Positions 1 to 10,451 of a DNA stretch of 48,186 bases are shown in pieces. The notes under the pieces are model-generated. The model did no database searches, was not told where the DNA came from, and saw nothing but the letters and a program-made list of their open reading frames with translations. Positions within the stretch are counted from its first letter, which is position 1, and each line of letters starts with the position of its first letter. Origin of the DNA: Rhizobium sp. ASV8. Its GTDB lineage: Bacteria; Pseudomonadota; Alphaproteobacteria; Rhizobiales; Rhizobiaceae. The position numbers were made by a program, and so were the translations under genes. The DNA is taken from NCBI RefSeq assembly GCF_016429255.1, contig NZ_JAELUG010000043.1, positions 1 to 48,186 on the forward strand, given 5' to 3'.

Positions 1-69
1 GATGTCTGGGCGCGGGGTGCCGCAAGCATTGCCGCTCATAATTTTCTGATTGGTCCCAACGCGAATTGA
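1..69 (+). CDS. C-terminal tail of an upstream protein (partial)
   Basis: The first reading frame is open from the window edge to a TGA at 67-69 and encodes about 22 residues ending IAAHNFLIGPNAN. The stop lies 7 bases before the ATG of the M81 peptidase, and that gene's Shine-Dalgarno sequence overlaps it, as in tightly packed operons. The alanine-rich end is loosely reminiscent of ROK-family regulators/kinases, but this is a weak resemblance. A second frame ending at 49 is also open. Only the sequence upstream of the window can settle which frame is real. Confidence 0.3.
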   Translation, partial: DVWARGAASIAAHNFLIGPNAN

Positions 70-76
70 GGTTCCC

Positions 77-1519
77 ATGCGCATTGCCGTCGGAGGCATT
101 CATATTGAGTGCAGCACCTATAACCCCGTTCTGAACGAGGAAAAGGACTTTCGCGTTCTGCGCGGCGAAGAGCTGGCGGCTGCGCCCTATTTTGCCTTTC
201 TCAAGGACTATGAAGGCGAGTTTCTGCCGACCATTCACGCCAGAGCCATCGCTGGCGGCCCGGTCGCCCGTCACACCTATGAAGCGTTCAAGGCGGAGTT
301 CCTGGAACGGTTGAAGCCATTGCTGCCGCTCGATGGGCTCTATCTGGCCATGCACGGCGCCATGTATGTCGAAGGCATGGAAGATGCGGAGGGTGATTGG
401 ATCAGCGCCGCGCGCGCCCTCGTCGGCAACGATTGCATGGTCTCGGCCAGCTACGACCTCCACGGCAACGTCACGCAGCGCATTATCGACGCGCTCGACA
501 TGTATTCCACCTATCGCACCGCACCGCATATCGATGTCGAGGAAACGATGCGCCGCGCCGTCAAGATGCTGACGGAAAGCCTGAAGACCGGCGTCAAGCC
601 GATCCTGCTCTGGGCTCCGATCCCAGTCGTACTGCCGGGCGAACGTACCAGCACGGTCGATGAACCGGCAAAGAGCCTCTACGATCTGCTGCCGAAAATT
701 GACGCCGTCGATGGCGTCTGGGACGCCTCTCTGATGGTCGGCTACGTATGGGCCGACGAACCGCGCTGCACGGCCGCCGCCATCATGACCGGCACGGATC
801 GCACCGTACTCGAACGCGAGGCAAAGCGCCTGGCGCAAGCCTATTGGGATGCGCGTGAGGATTTCGTTTTCGGTTGCGAGATCGGCTCGACCGAAGAATG
901 CGTCGAAAAGGCAATCGCGAGCACGACTGCACCCGTGGTTCTGGCTGAATCCGGCGACAACCCGACCGGCGGCGGCGTGGGCGATCGTGCCGATTTGCTT
1001 GCCGAACTCATTGCTAGAGGTGCTAGAGGCGTCATCTTTGCCGGCATTGCCGACAAAGCCGCCACGCAGGCCTGCTATACCGCCGGCATTGGCGCCACCC
1101 TCGATCTCTCTGTCGGCGCATCGCTGGACACCAAGGGAAGCAAGCCGGTCAGGGGCAGCTTTACCGTCAAATTCCTGTTGGAGACGGCAGAGGCAAGCGA
1201 GGCGCAAGCTGTCGTTTCCATCGGCGGCATAGACCTCGTCCTATCCGCCAAGCGCCGCCCCTATCATAACATCGCCGATTTCACGCGCCTCGGTCTCGAC
1301 CCACATAAGGCAAAGATCATCGTCGTCAAGTCGGGCTATCTCTCGCCCGAACTGGCGCCAATCGCCAATCCGAACCTCATGGCGCTGTCGCCTGGGGTCG
1401 TCGATCAGTTTGTCGAGCGGTTGCCGCGGCTGCGCAAGACGACGCCAACCTACCCCTTCGATAAGGATTTCGATTTCACGCCGGAGACGGCGCTTTCGGC
1501 ACGCACCATCGGTCGCTGA
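77..1519 (+). CDS. M81 family metallopeptidase (MlrC-like)
   Basis: This 480-residue protein matches the M81 / MlrC family (N-terminal former DUF1485 plus MlrC C-terminal region), named after the enzyme that finishes microcystin breakdown in sphingomonads. Most relatives act on unknown small peptides in the cytoplasm, and no signal peptide is seen. Likely zinc ligands are Asp127 and His129 in SYDLHGN and His151 in TAPHID, an Asp-x-His-(21)-His spacing that fits the family. A glycine-rich SGDNPTGGGVGDRADLL segment typical of the family follows in the middle. The start at 77 is chosen because GAGG lies 5 bases upstream; a TTG at 50 would add nine residues that do not look conserved. It sits upstream of, and is co-oriented with, a peptide ABC importer, which suggests it hydrolyses an imported peptide or amide. 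The true substrate is unknown. Confidence 0.85.
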   Translation: MRIAVGGIHIECSTYNPVLNEEKDFRVLRGEELAAAPYFAFLKDYEGEFLPTIHARAIAGGPVARHTYEAFKAEFLERLKPLLPLDGLYLAMHGAMYVEGMEDAEGDWISAARALVGNDCMVSASYDLHGNVTQRIIDALDMYSTYRTAPHIDVEETMRRAVKMLTESLKTGVKPILLWAPIPVVLPGERTSTVDEPAKSLYDLLPKIDAVDGVWDASLMVGYVWADEPRCTAAAIMTGTDRTVLEREAKRLAQAYWDAREDFVFGCEIGSTEECVEKAIASTTAPVVLAESGDNPTGGGVGDRADLLAELIARGARGVIFAGIADKAATQACYTAGIGATLDLSVGASLDTKGSKPVRGSFTVKFLLETAEASEAQAVVSIGGIDLVLSAKRRPYHNIADFTRLGLDPHKAKIIVVKSGYLSPELAPIANPNLMALSPGVVDQFVERLPRLRKTTPTYPFDKDFDFTPETALSARTIGR

Positions 1520-1568
1520 ACCTTCCCCTCGGCAAACGCCGGGGGATATTCGCTCTCCCTATCTTTCC

Positions 1569-1598
1569 CAAGGCGGCTGCACATCGCAGGCCGCCTTG
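1569..1598 (+). terminator. Hairpin after the M81 gene
   Basis: CAAGGCGGC (1569-1577) pairs with GCCGCCTTG (1590-1598). A further TGC/GCA pairing with one bulged base extends the stem around an ACATC loop. It lies 50 bases after the stop and has no T-run, so it may be a weak terminator or an mRNA end protector. Confidence 0.45.
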
Positions 1599-1648
1599 AA
1601 GCATTGCGCACAAGCATTGTGCATTATCGAAACTGCACAAAAAAGTGC

Positions 1649-1677
1649 TTGACGGCGAGATTGAGTTGAATTTCAAT
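1649..1677 (+). promoter_or_regulatory. Candidate promoter of the GntR gene
   Basis: TTGACG (1649-1654) is followed after 17 bases by TTCAAT (1672-1677), a fair -35/-10 pair. It lies directly upstream of the palindrome at 1679-1699. The -10 match is only moderate. Confidence 0.35.
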
Positions 1678-1678
1678 C

Positions 1679-1699
1679 GAACCAATTCAAAATTGGTTC
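1679..1699. promoter_or_regulatory. Palindromic operator, probably for the adjacent GntR regulator
   Basis: Perfect 9-base arms GAACCAATT (1679-1687) and AATTGGTTC (1691-1699) are separated by CAA. The site lies 10 bases before the ATG of the GntR gene and just downstream of the candidate -10 element. That is where an autorepressor of the FadR subfamily would block transcription. The assignment to this regulator is inferred from position. Confidence 0.6.
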
Positions 1700-1709
1700 A
1701 TCCCTCATC

Positions 1710-2447
1710 ATGGCAAGCAACAGCCTTCCGGAGAATTCGGTTCATGCCCTGGAAAAGCTCCGGGGCCTCCTGAATTCGGACGGGTTGCCCCCCGACGGTA
1801 AGCTTCCGACCGAGCGGGCGCTTTCGGAGGCTTTCGACGTCAGCCGCCGCGCCATCCGCCGGGCGCTGGAGGTGTTGGAGGCAGAGGGCCGCGTCTGGCG
1901 GCGCCAGGGCTCGGGAACCTATGCGGGCAAGCGCCCCGACGGTTGGAGCGAGCATGTCAGCTCGCTCGTCGCCGGCACGGATCTCATGGAAGTCATGGAA
2001 GTGCGCCTGCGTATCGAGCCGCAACTCGCCCAGCTGGCGGCCATGCGAGCCAAGCGCGCCGACATCGATCGCATGTATGAGCTGACGAAGAAAATCACCG
2101 CCAGCGACGATGCCGACAGCCGCGAACTGTGGGACGGCGCCTTGCATCGGCTGATCGCGGAAAGTGCCGGCAACCAGTTCTTTCTGACCATATTCGACGT
2201 CATCAACCATGTCCGGCAGGACGAAGCCTGGCAAACCATTCGCGAATTGGCCCGCAGCATCAACAAGACGCGCCCGGTCTCCTACGCGCAGCATATCGCG
2301 ATCATCGATGCGATTGCCGCGCGCAATCCGATGAAAGCTGGCGAGGCCATGCGCGAACACCTGCTCATGCTTCAGGAAAGCCTGACGCGGATCACCTCGC
2401 TCGATGCGCAGCACGCAAAGGAGCCGCCAGCCGGCGAGGCAAGCTGA
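1710..2447 (+). CDS. FadR/GntR-family transcriptional regulator (FCD domain)
   Basis: This 245-residue DNA-binding regulator has an N-terminal winged helix-turn-helix (about residues 10-75) with the GntR signature LPTERALSEAFDVSRRAIRRAL and the wing GRVWRRQGSGTY. An all-helical FCD ligand domain follows from about residue 85 to 235, containing the Asp/His-type metal or carboxylate pocket region around ELWDGALHRLI and AMREHLLML. FCD regulators usually sense an organic acid or amino-acid derivative. The gene precedes the peptide importer by 81 bases on the same strand and has a perfect palindrome 10 bases before its start. It therefore probably controls itself and the importer operon. The Shine-Dalgarno sequence is weak; the start is set by the HTH alignment. 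The ligand is unknown. Confidence 0.88.
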   Translation: MASNSLPENSVHALEKLRGLLNSDGLPPDGKLPTERALSEAFDVSRRAIRRALEVLEAEGRVWRRQGSGTYAGKRPDGWSEHVSSLVAGTDLMEVMEVRLRIEPQLAQLAAMRAKRADIDRMYELTKKITASDDADSRELWDGALHRLIAESAGNQFFLTIFDVINHVRQDEAWQTIRELARSINKTRPVSYAQHIAIIDAIAARNPMKAGEAMREHLLMLQESLTRITSLDAQHAKEPPAGEAS

Positions 2448-2528
2448 ACCAAAATCTGAAGCCAGGCCAAGACCGGAGAGGAAACCGGCCGCGGCCTGCA
2501 CAACAAAAACTATAATCAGGAGAACGAA

Positions 2529-4037
2529 ATGAAGATCACCAGATTCCTGGCATCGCTTGCTGCCGGCGCCCTCATCGCGCTGCCGGCCTACGCTGTCGAG
2601 CTCAAGATCGGCCTGCAGGACGACGCCGATGTGCTTGATCCCGCACAGTCGCGCTCATTCGTCGGCCGCATCGTTTATACTGCCCTTTGCGACAAACTTG
2701 TCGATGTCACCCCGGACCTGCAGTTCGTGCCGCAGCTTGCCACATCCTGGAAATGGTCCGCCGATGGCAAGCAGCTGATCATGGAGCTGCGCCAGGGCGT
2801 CAAATTCCAGGACGAAACGCCGTTCAACGCCCAGGCGGTGGTCGACAACATCCAGCGCTATCAGACGATGCCGGAATCGCGCCGCAAGAGCGAGCTCTCT
2901 TCCGTCACCAGGGTCGAGGCATCGGGCGAATACGAAGTCACCTTCACCCTCAAGGCGCCTGATGTCACCTTGCTTGCGCAGCTTTCCGACCGCTCCGGGA
3001 TGATGGTTTCGCCTGCGGCCGCGAAGGCCGCCGGCGCGAAGTTCGGCGACCATCCGGTCTGCTCCGGTCCATTCAAGTTCGTCGAGCGCGTGCAGCAGGA
3101 CCGGATCGTGCTCGAGAAGTTCCAGGACTACTGGAACAAGGACAACATCTTTATCGACAAGGTGACCTACCTGCCGATCCCGGACACGACGGTTCGCCTC
3201 GCAAACCTGCGTTCCGGCGATCTCGACATGATTGACCGTCTCGCCGCGTCGGACGCTGCCACGGTGAAGGGCGACGCCAATCTCGTTTATGCCGATGCGA
3301 TCGGAACGGGCTGGCTCGGCATCTATGCCAATGTCGGCAACGGACAGCGCGCCGACAATCCGATGGGCAAGGACAAGCGTCTGCGCCAGGCTTTCTCGCT
3401 GGCGATCGATCGTGAAGCGGCCATGCAGATCGTCTTTGACGGCACGGGACTGGCCGGAAACCAGCCCTTCGCGCCGAACAGCCCCTGGTACGACAAGAAT
3501 ATCCCGGTGCCAGCCCGTGACGTCGACAAGGCAAAAGCCTTGGTCAAGGCGGCCGGCTTCGATCGCGTTCCCGTTGAAATGACGGTTTCCAATAATCCCG
3601 TCACCATGCAGATGATGCAAATTATCCAGTCGATGGCCGCAGAGGCGGGTTTCGACGTCACGCTGAAGACGACCGAATTCGCCACGCTGCTCGATGCACA
3701 GACGGCGGGCAACTATCAGATGAGCCGTTCCGACTGGTCCGGCCGCTCCGATCCGGACGGCAATATCCAGCAGTTCGTCACGACCGGCGCCGGCCTGAAC
3801 GATTCCAAGTACAGCAATCCGGAGGTCGACAAACTCTTGCTCGACGCGCGCCAGTCTCAGGACAACGCGGTGCGCAAACAGAAGTACGATGCGGCCGCGG
3901 CGATCCTCAACGAGGATCTGCCGATCATATTCATCGGACATCAAGCCTGGATCTGGGGTTACAACAAAAAGGTGTCCGGCTTCGTGCCCTCGCCCGATGG
4001 CATGATCCGCCTTGTCGGCGTGAAAAAGAGCAATTGA
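2529..4037 (+). CDS. Peptide ABC transporter substrate-binding protein (SBP family 5)
   Basis: This 502-residue periplasmic binding protein has a clear signal peptide (about residues 1-22, ending LPAYA before VELKIG). The mature part has the DppA/OppA/GsiB family pattern: LDPAQSRSFVGRIVY near the start, then TPDLQFVPQLATSW, VKFQDETPFNAQAVVDNIQRY, and a C-terminal region with the bilobed second domain. Family members bind di/oligopeptides, glutathione, opines or nickel complexes. The ATG has AGGAG 6 bases upstream. It is the first transport gene of the operon with the two permeases, the transpeptidase-family enzyme and the double ATPase. The accompanying M81 and gamma-glutamyltransferase-type enzymes point to a peptide or gamma-glutamyl compound as ligand. 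That is inference. Confidence 0.9.
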   Translation: MKITRFLASLAAGALIALPAYAVELKIGLQDDADVLDPAQSRSFVGRIVYTALCDKLVDVTPDLQFVPQLATSWKWSADGKQLIMELRQGVKFQDETPFNAQAVVDNIQRYQTMPESRRKSELSSVTRVEASGEYEVTFTLKAPDVTLLAQLSDRSGMMVSPAAAKAAGAKFGDHPVCSGPFKFVERVQQDRIVLEKFQDYWNKDNIFIDKVTYLPIPDTTVRLANLRSGDLDMIDRLAASDAATVKGDANLVYADAIGTGWLGIYANVGNGQRADNPMGKDKRLRQAFSLAIDREAAMQIVFDGTGLAGNQPFAPNSPWYDKNIPVPARDVDKAKALVKAAGFDRVPVEMTVSNNPVTMQMMQIIQSMAAEAGFDVTLKTTEFATLLDAQTAGNYQMSRSDWSGRSDPDGNIQQFVTTGAGLNDSKYSNPEVDKLLLDARQSQDNAVRKQKYDAAAAILNEDLPIIFIGHQAWIWGYNKKVSGFVPSPDGMIRLVGVKKSN

Positions 4038-4046
4038 GCCACCAAT

Positions 4047-4070
4047 GCCATGCGAGTTTGCTCGCATGGC
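4047..4070 (+). promoter_or_regulatory. Intra-operon hairpin between binding protein and permease
   Basis: GCCATGCGAG (4047-4056) and CTCGCATGGC (4061-4070) form a perfect 10-base-pair stem with a TTTG loop, 9 bases after the binding-protein stop. There is no T-run. Such hairpins commonly protect the upstream mRNA from 3' decay and lower downstream expression, giving an excess of binding protein over permease. The function here is inferred from that precedent. Confidence 0.65.
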
Positions 4071-4105
4071 GCTTCCGCCATCGATAGTGCGGCGAGGATA
4101 CACCC

Positions 4106-5053
4106 ATGTATAGCTATATCGGAAAGAGGCTGCTCGTCGCGATACCGACGCTGCTGATCATTTCGATCTTCGTTTTCTCGCTGCAGAAACTCCTGCCCGG
4201 CGATCCCGTGCTCGCCATGGCCGGGGAGGAGCGCGACCCCCAGGTTCTCGAACTGCTTCGCGAAAAATATCGCCTGAACGACCCTGTCATCTATCAATAC
4301 GGCTATTGGCTGCAAGGCGTCGTGAAGGGCGATCTCGGCGTCTCGTTGCGCACCAATCAACCGGTGTTGACGCTGGTCGCCGAAAAGCTGCCAGTCACCA
4401 TCCAACTCGCCGTCATGTCGATGATCTTTGCCTTCGTCATCGGCATCCCGATGGGCATATTGGCGGCGGTGAAGAAGAATACCTTCATCGACTTTCTCGC
4501 CAATATCGTTGCCCTTTGCGGCTTATCCGTACCGAACTTCTGGCTCGGCATCATGCTGATCCTGCTGGTTTCGGTAAAACTCCACTGGCTGCCGGCCTCG
4601 GGATACCAGCCATTCCTGGAGGATCCCTGGCGCTCGATCCAGACCATGCTGATGCCAGCCTTCGTGCTGGGTAACGCGCTGGCCGCCACATTGATGCGCC
4701 ACACCCGCTCCTCCATGCTGAGCGTGCTCAGCGCAGACTATATCCGCACTGCGCGCGCCAAGGGCCTGCCTGAAACGGCCGTTATCCTGCAGCACAGTTT
4801 CCGCAACGCCATCCTCCCCGTCGTCACCGTCAGCGCCCTGCTCTTCGGCGAACTTCTGGCCGGCGCCGTTCTGACGGAGCAGATATTTACGATCCCCGGC
4901 TTCGGCAAGCTGATCGTCGATGCGGTCTTCAACCGCGATTACGCCGTCGTCCAGGGCGTCGTGCTGTGCACGGCCATCGGCTTCATCGCGATGAACCTGA
5001 TTGCCGACATTCTCTACGTCCTCCTCAACCCGCGCATGAGGGCCGCCCTATGA
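4106..5053 (+). CDS. Peptide ABC transporter permease, DppB type
   Basis: This 315-residue inner-membrane permease has about six transmembrane segments. It begins with the usual first helix (KRLLVAIPTLLIISIFVFSL) followed by the periplasmic LLPGDPVLAMAG segment typical of DppB/OppB/GsiC. The cytoplasmic coupling loop for the ATPase is visible as SADYIRTARAKGLPETAVI (EAA-type motif). It would form the heteromeric channel with the DppC-type protein that follows; its stop codon overlaps that gene's start (ATGA at 5050-5053), implying translational coupling. It belongs to the importer operon beginning with the binding protein at 2529. Substrate specificity is not evident from the permease. Confidence 0.92.
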   Translation: MYSYIGKRLLVAIPTLLIISIFVFSLQKLLPGDPVLAMAGEERDPQVLELLREKYRLNDPVIYQYGYWLQGVVKGDLGVSLRTNQPVLTLVAEKLPVTIQLAVMSMIFAFVIGIPMGILAAVKKNTFIDFLANIVALCGLSVPNFWLGIMLILLVSVKLHWLPASGYQPFLEDPWRSIQTMLMPAFVLGNALAATLMRHTRSSMLSVLSADYIRTARAKGLPETAVILQHSFRNAILPVVTVSALLFGELLAGAVLTEQIFTIPGFGKLIVDAVFNRDYAVVQGVVLCTAIGFIAMNLIADILYVLLNPRMRAAL

Positions 5054-5928
5054 GCACGATCGTTCAGGCAAGCGCCAAGGGCGTTTCTGCCAAGCGCGCA
5101 CCCAACAGGGCGTGGCGGAAGCTGAAAGCCAATAAGGGCGCCTTGGTCGGACTTGGGATCATCTTCTTTTTCACGGCACTTGCCGCTCTTGCCCCGCTCC
5201 TGCCGATCGCAGATCCGATCGCCACAAGCTGGTCGGTGATCCGCAAGGCGCCGTCGGCAGCCCACCTGCTCGGCACCGACGACCTCGGCAGGGACATCCT
5301 GTCCCGCATGATCTGGGGTGCGCGAGCATCGCTGATGGCGGGTGTGTTTTCCGTGGTCATCGCCGTCCTGATCGGCGTGCCGTTCGGCCTGCTCTCCGGT
5401 TATTTCGGCGGCTGGATCGACCAGATCATCTCGCGCATCACCGAAGCCTTTCTGGCGATGCCCTTCCTCATTACCGCCATTGCGCTTGCCGCCTTTCTCG
5501 GGCCGAGCCTCACCAATGCGATGATCGCGATCGGGCTTTCAGCGACGCCGGTCTTCGTCCGGCTTACGCGCGGACAGGTGCTAGCGGTCAAGACAGAGGA
5601 ATATGTCGAAGGCGCCCGCTCGATCGGTCTGCGCCACATCAGCATCATCACCCGTTATATCCTGCCGAACGTCTTTGCCCCCATCCTCGTGCAGGGGACG
5701 CTGACGATCGCGACGGCTATCATTGCCGAGGCAAGTCTGTCCTTCCTCGGGCTCGGCCAGCAACCGCCCGCTGCAAGCTGGGGCTCGATGCTCAACGTCG
5801 CCAAGAACTATCTGGAACAGGCGCCCTGGATGGCCATGTGGCCGGGTGCCGCCATCTCCCTCGTCGTGATCGGCTTCAATCTCCTCGGCGACGGCCTGCG
5901 CGATGCGCTCGACCCACGCGAAGCATGA
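5050..5928 (+). CDS. Peptide ABC transporter permease, DppC type
   Basis: This 292-residue partner permease has an N-terminal cytoplasmic segment (RAPNRAWRKLKANKGALVGL) typical of the OppC_N domain. The conserved HLLGTDDLGRDILSRMIWGAR motif follows after the first helix, and EYVEGARSIGLRHISIITR is the ATPase-coupling loop. The start at 5050 is chosen because it overlaps the preceding stop in an ATGA junction and matches family length. A longer frame to 4966 would lie inside the DppB coding region and is rejected. It pairs with the DppB-type permease to form the membrane pore. Confidence 0.92.
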   Translation: MSTIVQASAKGVSAKRAPNRAWRKLKANKGALVGLGIIFFFTALAALAPLLPIADPIATSWSVIRKAPSAAHLLGTDDLGRDILSRMIWGARASLMAGVFSVVIAVLIGVPFGLLSGYFGGWIDQIISRITEAFLAMPFLITAIALAAFLGPSLTNAMIAIGLSATPVFVRLTRGQVLAVKTEEYVEGARSIGLRHISIITRYILPNVFAPILVQGTLTIATAIIAEASLSFLGLGQQPPAASWGSMLNVAKNYLEQAPWMAMWPGAAISLVVIGFNLLGDGLRDALDPREA

Positions 5929-5950
5929 ATAAACTAAAAGGATGCCCCCA

Positions 5951-7738
5951 ATGACTGCGTTCACCACACGTCCCGAAATCCTCGGCACCTTCGGCGTCGT
6001 CACCTCGACGCACTGGATTGCGTCTGCCGTGGGCATGAGCATTCTCGAAAAAGGCGGCAACGCCTTCGACGCCGCGGTTGCCACCGGCTTCGTACTCCAG
6101 ATTGTCGAACCGCATCTTTGCGGGCCGGGCGGCGACATGCCCGCCATTTTCTATTCCAAGAAGAAGGACAAGGTCGAGGTTATCTGTGCACAGGGACCGG
6201 CACCCGCCGGAGCGACGATCGAGCATTATACGAGCGAGGGACTGTCGATGATCCCTGGCGACGGCCTGCTCGCCACCGTTATTCCGGGCGCCTTCGACGG
6301 CTGGATGCTGATGCTGCGCGATTATGGCAGGCTGACGGTTCGCGACGTGCTTGAACCGGCAATCCATTATGCCGAAAACGGCCACCCCGTTCTTCCACGC
6401 GTATCGGCGACCATCGAGGGCCTGGCGGATTTCTATCGCGAGGAATGGCCGACCTCCTACGAGACCTGGCTGCCCGGAGGCTCGGCCCCTCAGCCATGGT
6501 CCAATTTCAAGAACCCGGTTCTCGCCGAAACCTGGAAGCGCATCATCGCCGAAGCGGAAAGCAAAAGCGGTCGCGAGGCGCAGGTTGAGGCTGCTCGAGA
6601 TGCCTACTATCGCGGCTTTGTCGCCGAGGCGATTGATCGTTACGTCAGCAAGACCGAGGTCATGGATGCGAGCGGCAAGCGCCACAAGGGTGTGTTGACC
6701 GCGGAGGACATGGCCAACTGGTCCGCCACCGTCGAGGAGCCACTGACATACGACTATCACGGCTGGAACGTCGCGAAGATCGGCCCCTGGGGTCAGGGAC
6801 CGGTGTTCCTGCAAACCCTGTCTCTGCTGAAGGGCTTCGATATCGCCGGCATGGACCCGGCCGGCGCCGATTTCGTGCATACCGTCACCGAAGCCATGAA
6901 ACTCGCGTTCGCGGATCGCGAAGTCTATTACGGCGATCCGAACTTTTCGGCCGTCCCGGTTGAGACGCTTCTTTCCGATGCCTATGCCGAGAAGCGCCGC
7001 AGGTTGATCGCACCCGAGGCATCGCTCGCCTTGCGACCGGGCAAGTTGGCCGGATTCGAGAACCAGTACGACCTTACCATGCAGATACTCGAAGCGCCCG
7101 AAGCCAAGAGCGGGCCGGTCTATGAGCCGACGATGTCGCATCTCACCGAAAAGCGCGGCGACACCGTTCATGTCGACGTGATCGATCGTGAGGGCAATAT
7201 GGTATCGGTGACGCCTTCCGGTGGTTGGCTGCAATCCTCGCCGATCATCCCCGGCCTCGGCTTCTGCCTGAATTCTCGCGCACAGATGTTCTGGCTGAAA
7301 CCGGGCCTGCCCACCTCGCTTGCGCCAGGCAAGCGGCCGCGCACGACGCTGACGCCGACACTGGCGCTGCATGAGGGCCGGCCGACACTCGCCTTCGGCA
7401 CCCCCGGCGGCGATCAGCAGGAGCAATGGCAGCTTTCCTTCTTCCTGCGCTATGTCCATCACGGGCTGAATCTGCAGGAAGCGATCGACAAGCCGCTGTT
7501 CCACAGCACGCATTTCCCGAGCTCCTTCTATCCGCGCACCCGCGAGCCGGGCGGGCTGACCGCAGAAGCGAATTTCAGCGCTGATGTTCTCGATTCGCTG
7601 CGCAGAATGGGCCACCAGCTGACGGTCGCTCCGGAGTGGACGGTCGGTCGTCTCACCGCAGCAAGGCGCGATGCGGACGGCCTCCTGCGTGCGGCCGCAA
7701 CACCGCGCCTGATGCAGGCCTACGCGATCGGACGATAG
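5951..7738 (+). CDS. Gamma-glutamyltransferase family protein (cytoplasmic, operon-embedded)
   Basis: This protein of 595 residues belongs to the Ntn-hydrolase family G_glu_transpept (GGT / cephalosporin-acylase relatives). The expected self-cleavage nucleophile is visible: Thr405 in GDTVHVDVIDREGN aligns with the catalytic threonine of E. coli Ggt, and the downstream SGGWLQSSPI and GTPGGDQQEQW segments match the small subunit's glycine-rich pocket. No signal peptide precedes EILGTFGVVTSTHW, so unlike periplasmic Ggt it should act inside the cell. An AAGGA 8 bases upstream supports the start at 5951 rather than the ATG at 5942. Lying between the permease and ATPase genes of a peptide importer, it probably cleaves or transfers the gamma-glutamyl (or another amide-linked) group of the imported compound. 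It could also be a YwrD-like amidase. The exact reaction is not known. Confidence 0.85.
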   Translation: MTAFTTRPEILGTFGVVTSTHWIASAVGMSILEKGGNAFDAAVATGFVLQIVEPHLCGPGGDMPAIFYSKKKDKVEVICAQGPAPAGATIEHYTSEGLSMIPGDGLLATVIPGAFDGWMLMLRDYGRLTVRDVLEPAIHYAENGHPVLPRVSATIEGLADFYREEWPTSYETWLPGGSAPQPWSNFKNPVLAETWKRIIAEAESKSGREAQVEAARDAYYRGFVAEAIDRYVSKTEVMDASGKRHKGVLTAEDMANWSATVEEPLTYDYHGWNVAKIGPWGQGPVFLQTLSLLKGFDIAGMDPAGADFVHTVTEAMKLAFADREVYYGDPNFSAVPVETLLSDAYAEKRRRLIAPEASLALRPGKLAGFENQYDLTMQILEAPEAKSGPVYEPTMSHLTEKRGDTVHVDVIDREGNMVSVTPSGGWLQSSPIIPGLGFCLNSRAQMFWLKPGLPTSLAPGKRPRTTLTPTLALHEGRPTLAFGTPGGDQQEQWQLSFFLRYVHHGLNLQEAIDKPLFHSTHFPSSFYPRTREPGGLTAEANFSADVLDSLRRMGHQLTVAPEWTVGRLTAARRDADGLLRAAATPRLMQAYAIGR

Positions 7739-7786
7739 CTGCCGCTCTCGGCTGCGCCATGTGCAAGAACAGGAAAAGGGGATTTC

Positions 7787-9637
<1,851 letters not shown>

Positions 9638-9651
9638 AACGGTTTCCGGCC

Positions 9652-9680
9652 TTGACGACTTCGAATTCCAGGCAAATATC
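9652..9680 (+). promoter_or_regulatory. Candidate promoter of the glutathione peroxidase gene
   Basis: TTGACG (9652-9657) and AATATC (9675-9680) are spaced by 17 bases, 36 bases before the ATG at 9716. The -35 is good and the -10 is poor. Confidence 0.3.
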
Positions 9681-9715
9681 AGCATCCTGTTTTCCAGATG
9701 ATTGGAGTGAAGGTA

Positions 9716-10267
9716 ATGACTGACAGCGTGCTCGATATTCCGGTGAAAAGGATCGATGGCAGCGATACGACGCTTGCCGATTATCGCGGCAAGGTCATCA
9801 TGGTGGTCAACGTCGCCTCCAAATGCGGACTGACGGTTCAGTATGAGGCGTTGGAAAAGCTATACGAAGACAAGCGCGACGAGGGCCTTGTCATCGCCGG
9901 CTTCCCCGCCAACGATTTCAAAGGACAGGAGCCCGGCACGAACGAAGACATTCTGAGCTTCTGCACGCTGACCTACGACGTGCAATTCCCGATGTTTTCC
10001 AAGATCGCCGTAACTGGCGAAGACCGGCATCCTCTTTACAACGGCCTTATCGCATCAGGCGTCGAAGCGACTGGCGACGGACCAATGCGCGAACGTCTTG
10101 CAAAGCACGGTCTGGAAACCGGGCAGGACGGCGGCGTTGTCTGGAATTTCGAGAAGTTCCTGATCGGCCGCAACGGCAAGGTGGTGGCACGCTTCGCACC
10201 GGACGTAACGCCGAACGACCCTCGCCTTCTGTCCGTTTTGGAGAAGGAACTGGCACGGGCAAACTAA
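9716..10267 (+). CDS. Glutathione peroxidase family thiol peroxidase
   Basis: This 183-residue cytoplasmic peroxidase reduces hydrogen or organic peroxides, in bacteria generally using thioredoxin or glutathione. The catalytic tetrad is complete: Cys37 in NVASKCGLT (cysteine replaces selenocysteine), Gln71 in FKGQEPG, and Trp143-Asn144 in VVWNFEKFL. Cys83 in LSFCTLT is the candidate resolving cysteine of the two-Cys, thioredoxin-dependent subtype. The start at 9716 is preferred over the ATG at 9698 because GGAGTGAAGG lies just before it and family alignment begins there. It is separated from the peptide importer by 78 bases with a possible promoter of its own, so a functional link to glutathione import is possible but unproven. 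Confidence 0.9.
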   Translation: MTDSVLDIPVKRIDGSDTTLADYRGKVIMVVNVASKCGLTVQYEALEKLYEDKRDEGLVIAGFPANDFKGQEPGTNEDILSFCTLTYDVQFPMFSKIAVTGEDRHPLYNGLIASGVEATGDGPMRERLAKHGLETGQDGGVVWNFEKFLIGRNGKVVARFAPDVTPNDPRLLSVLEKELARAN

Positions 10268-10451
10268 AGCCCCTGGATACCTTCTAAACGCCAGAAACGG
10301 CTAATTGCGTCAATAGGTTGCATTTCCTGCCGGTTAGCGCAAAGCACGTTCAGCCGGATGGCTTAATTGCGCGCCCGGCGGCCCGGGAGTATGGTTTCCA
10401 ATCCGAATTCATCATGACGGAATGCTGCATCAATTCTGATGGGAGGATGTC

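Noticed and set aside
2655..4103. A 482-codon minus-strand frame.
   Set aside because: Antisense shadow of the family 5 binding protein gene, with no ribosome site or family resemblance.
4966..5049. N-terminal extension of the DppC-type permease.
   Set aside because: It lies within the DppB coding sequence in another frame; the ATGA junction at 5050 is the normal coupled start.
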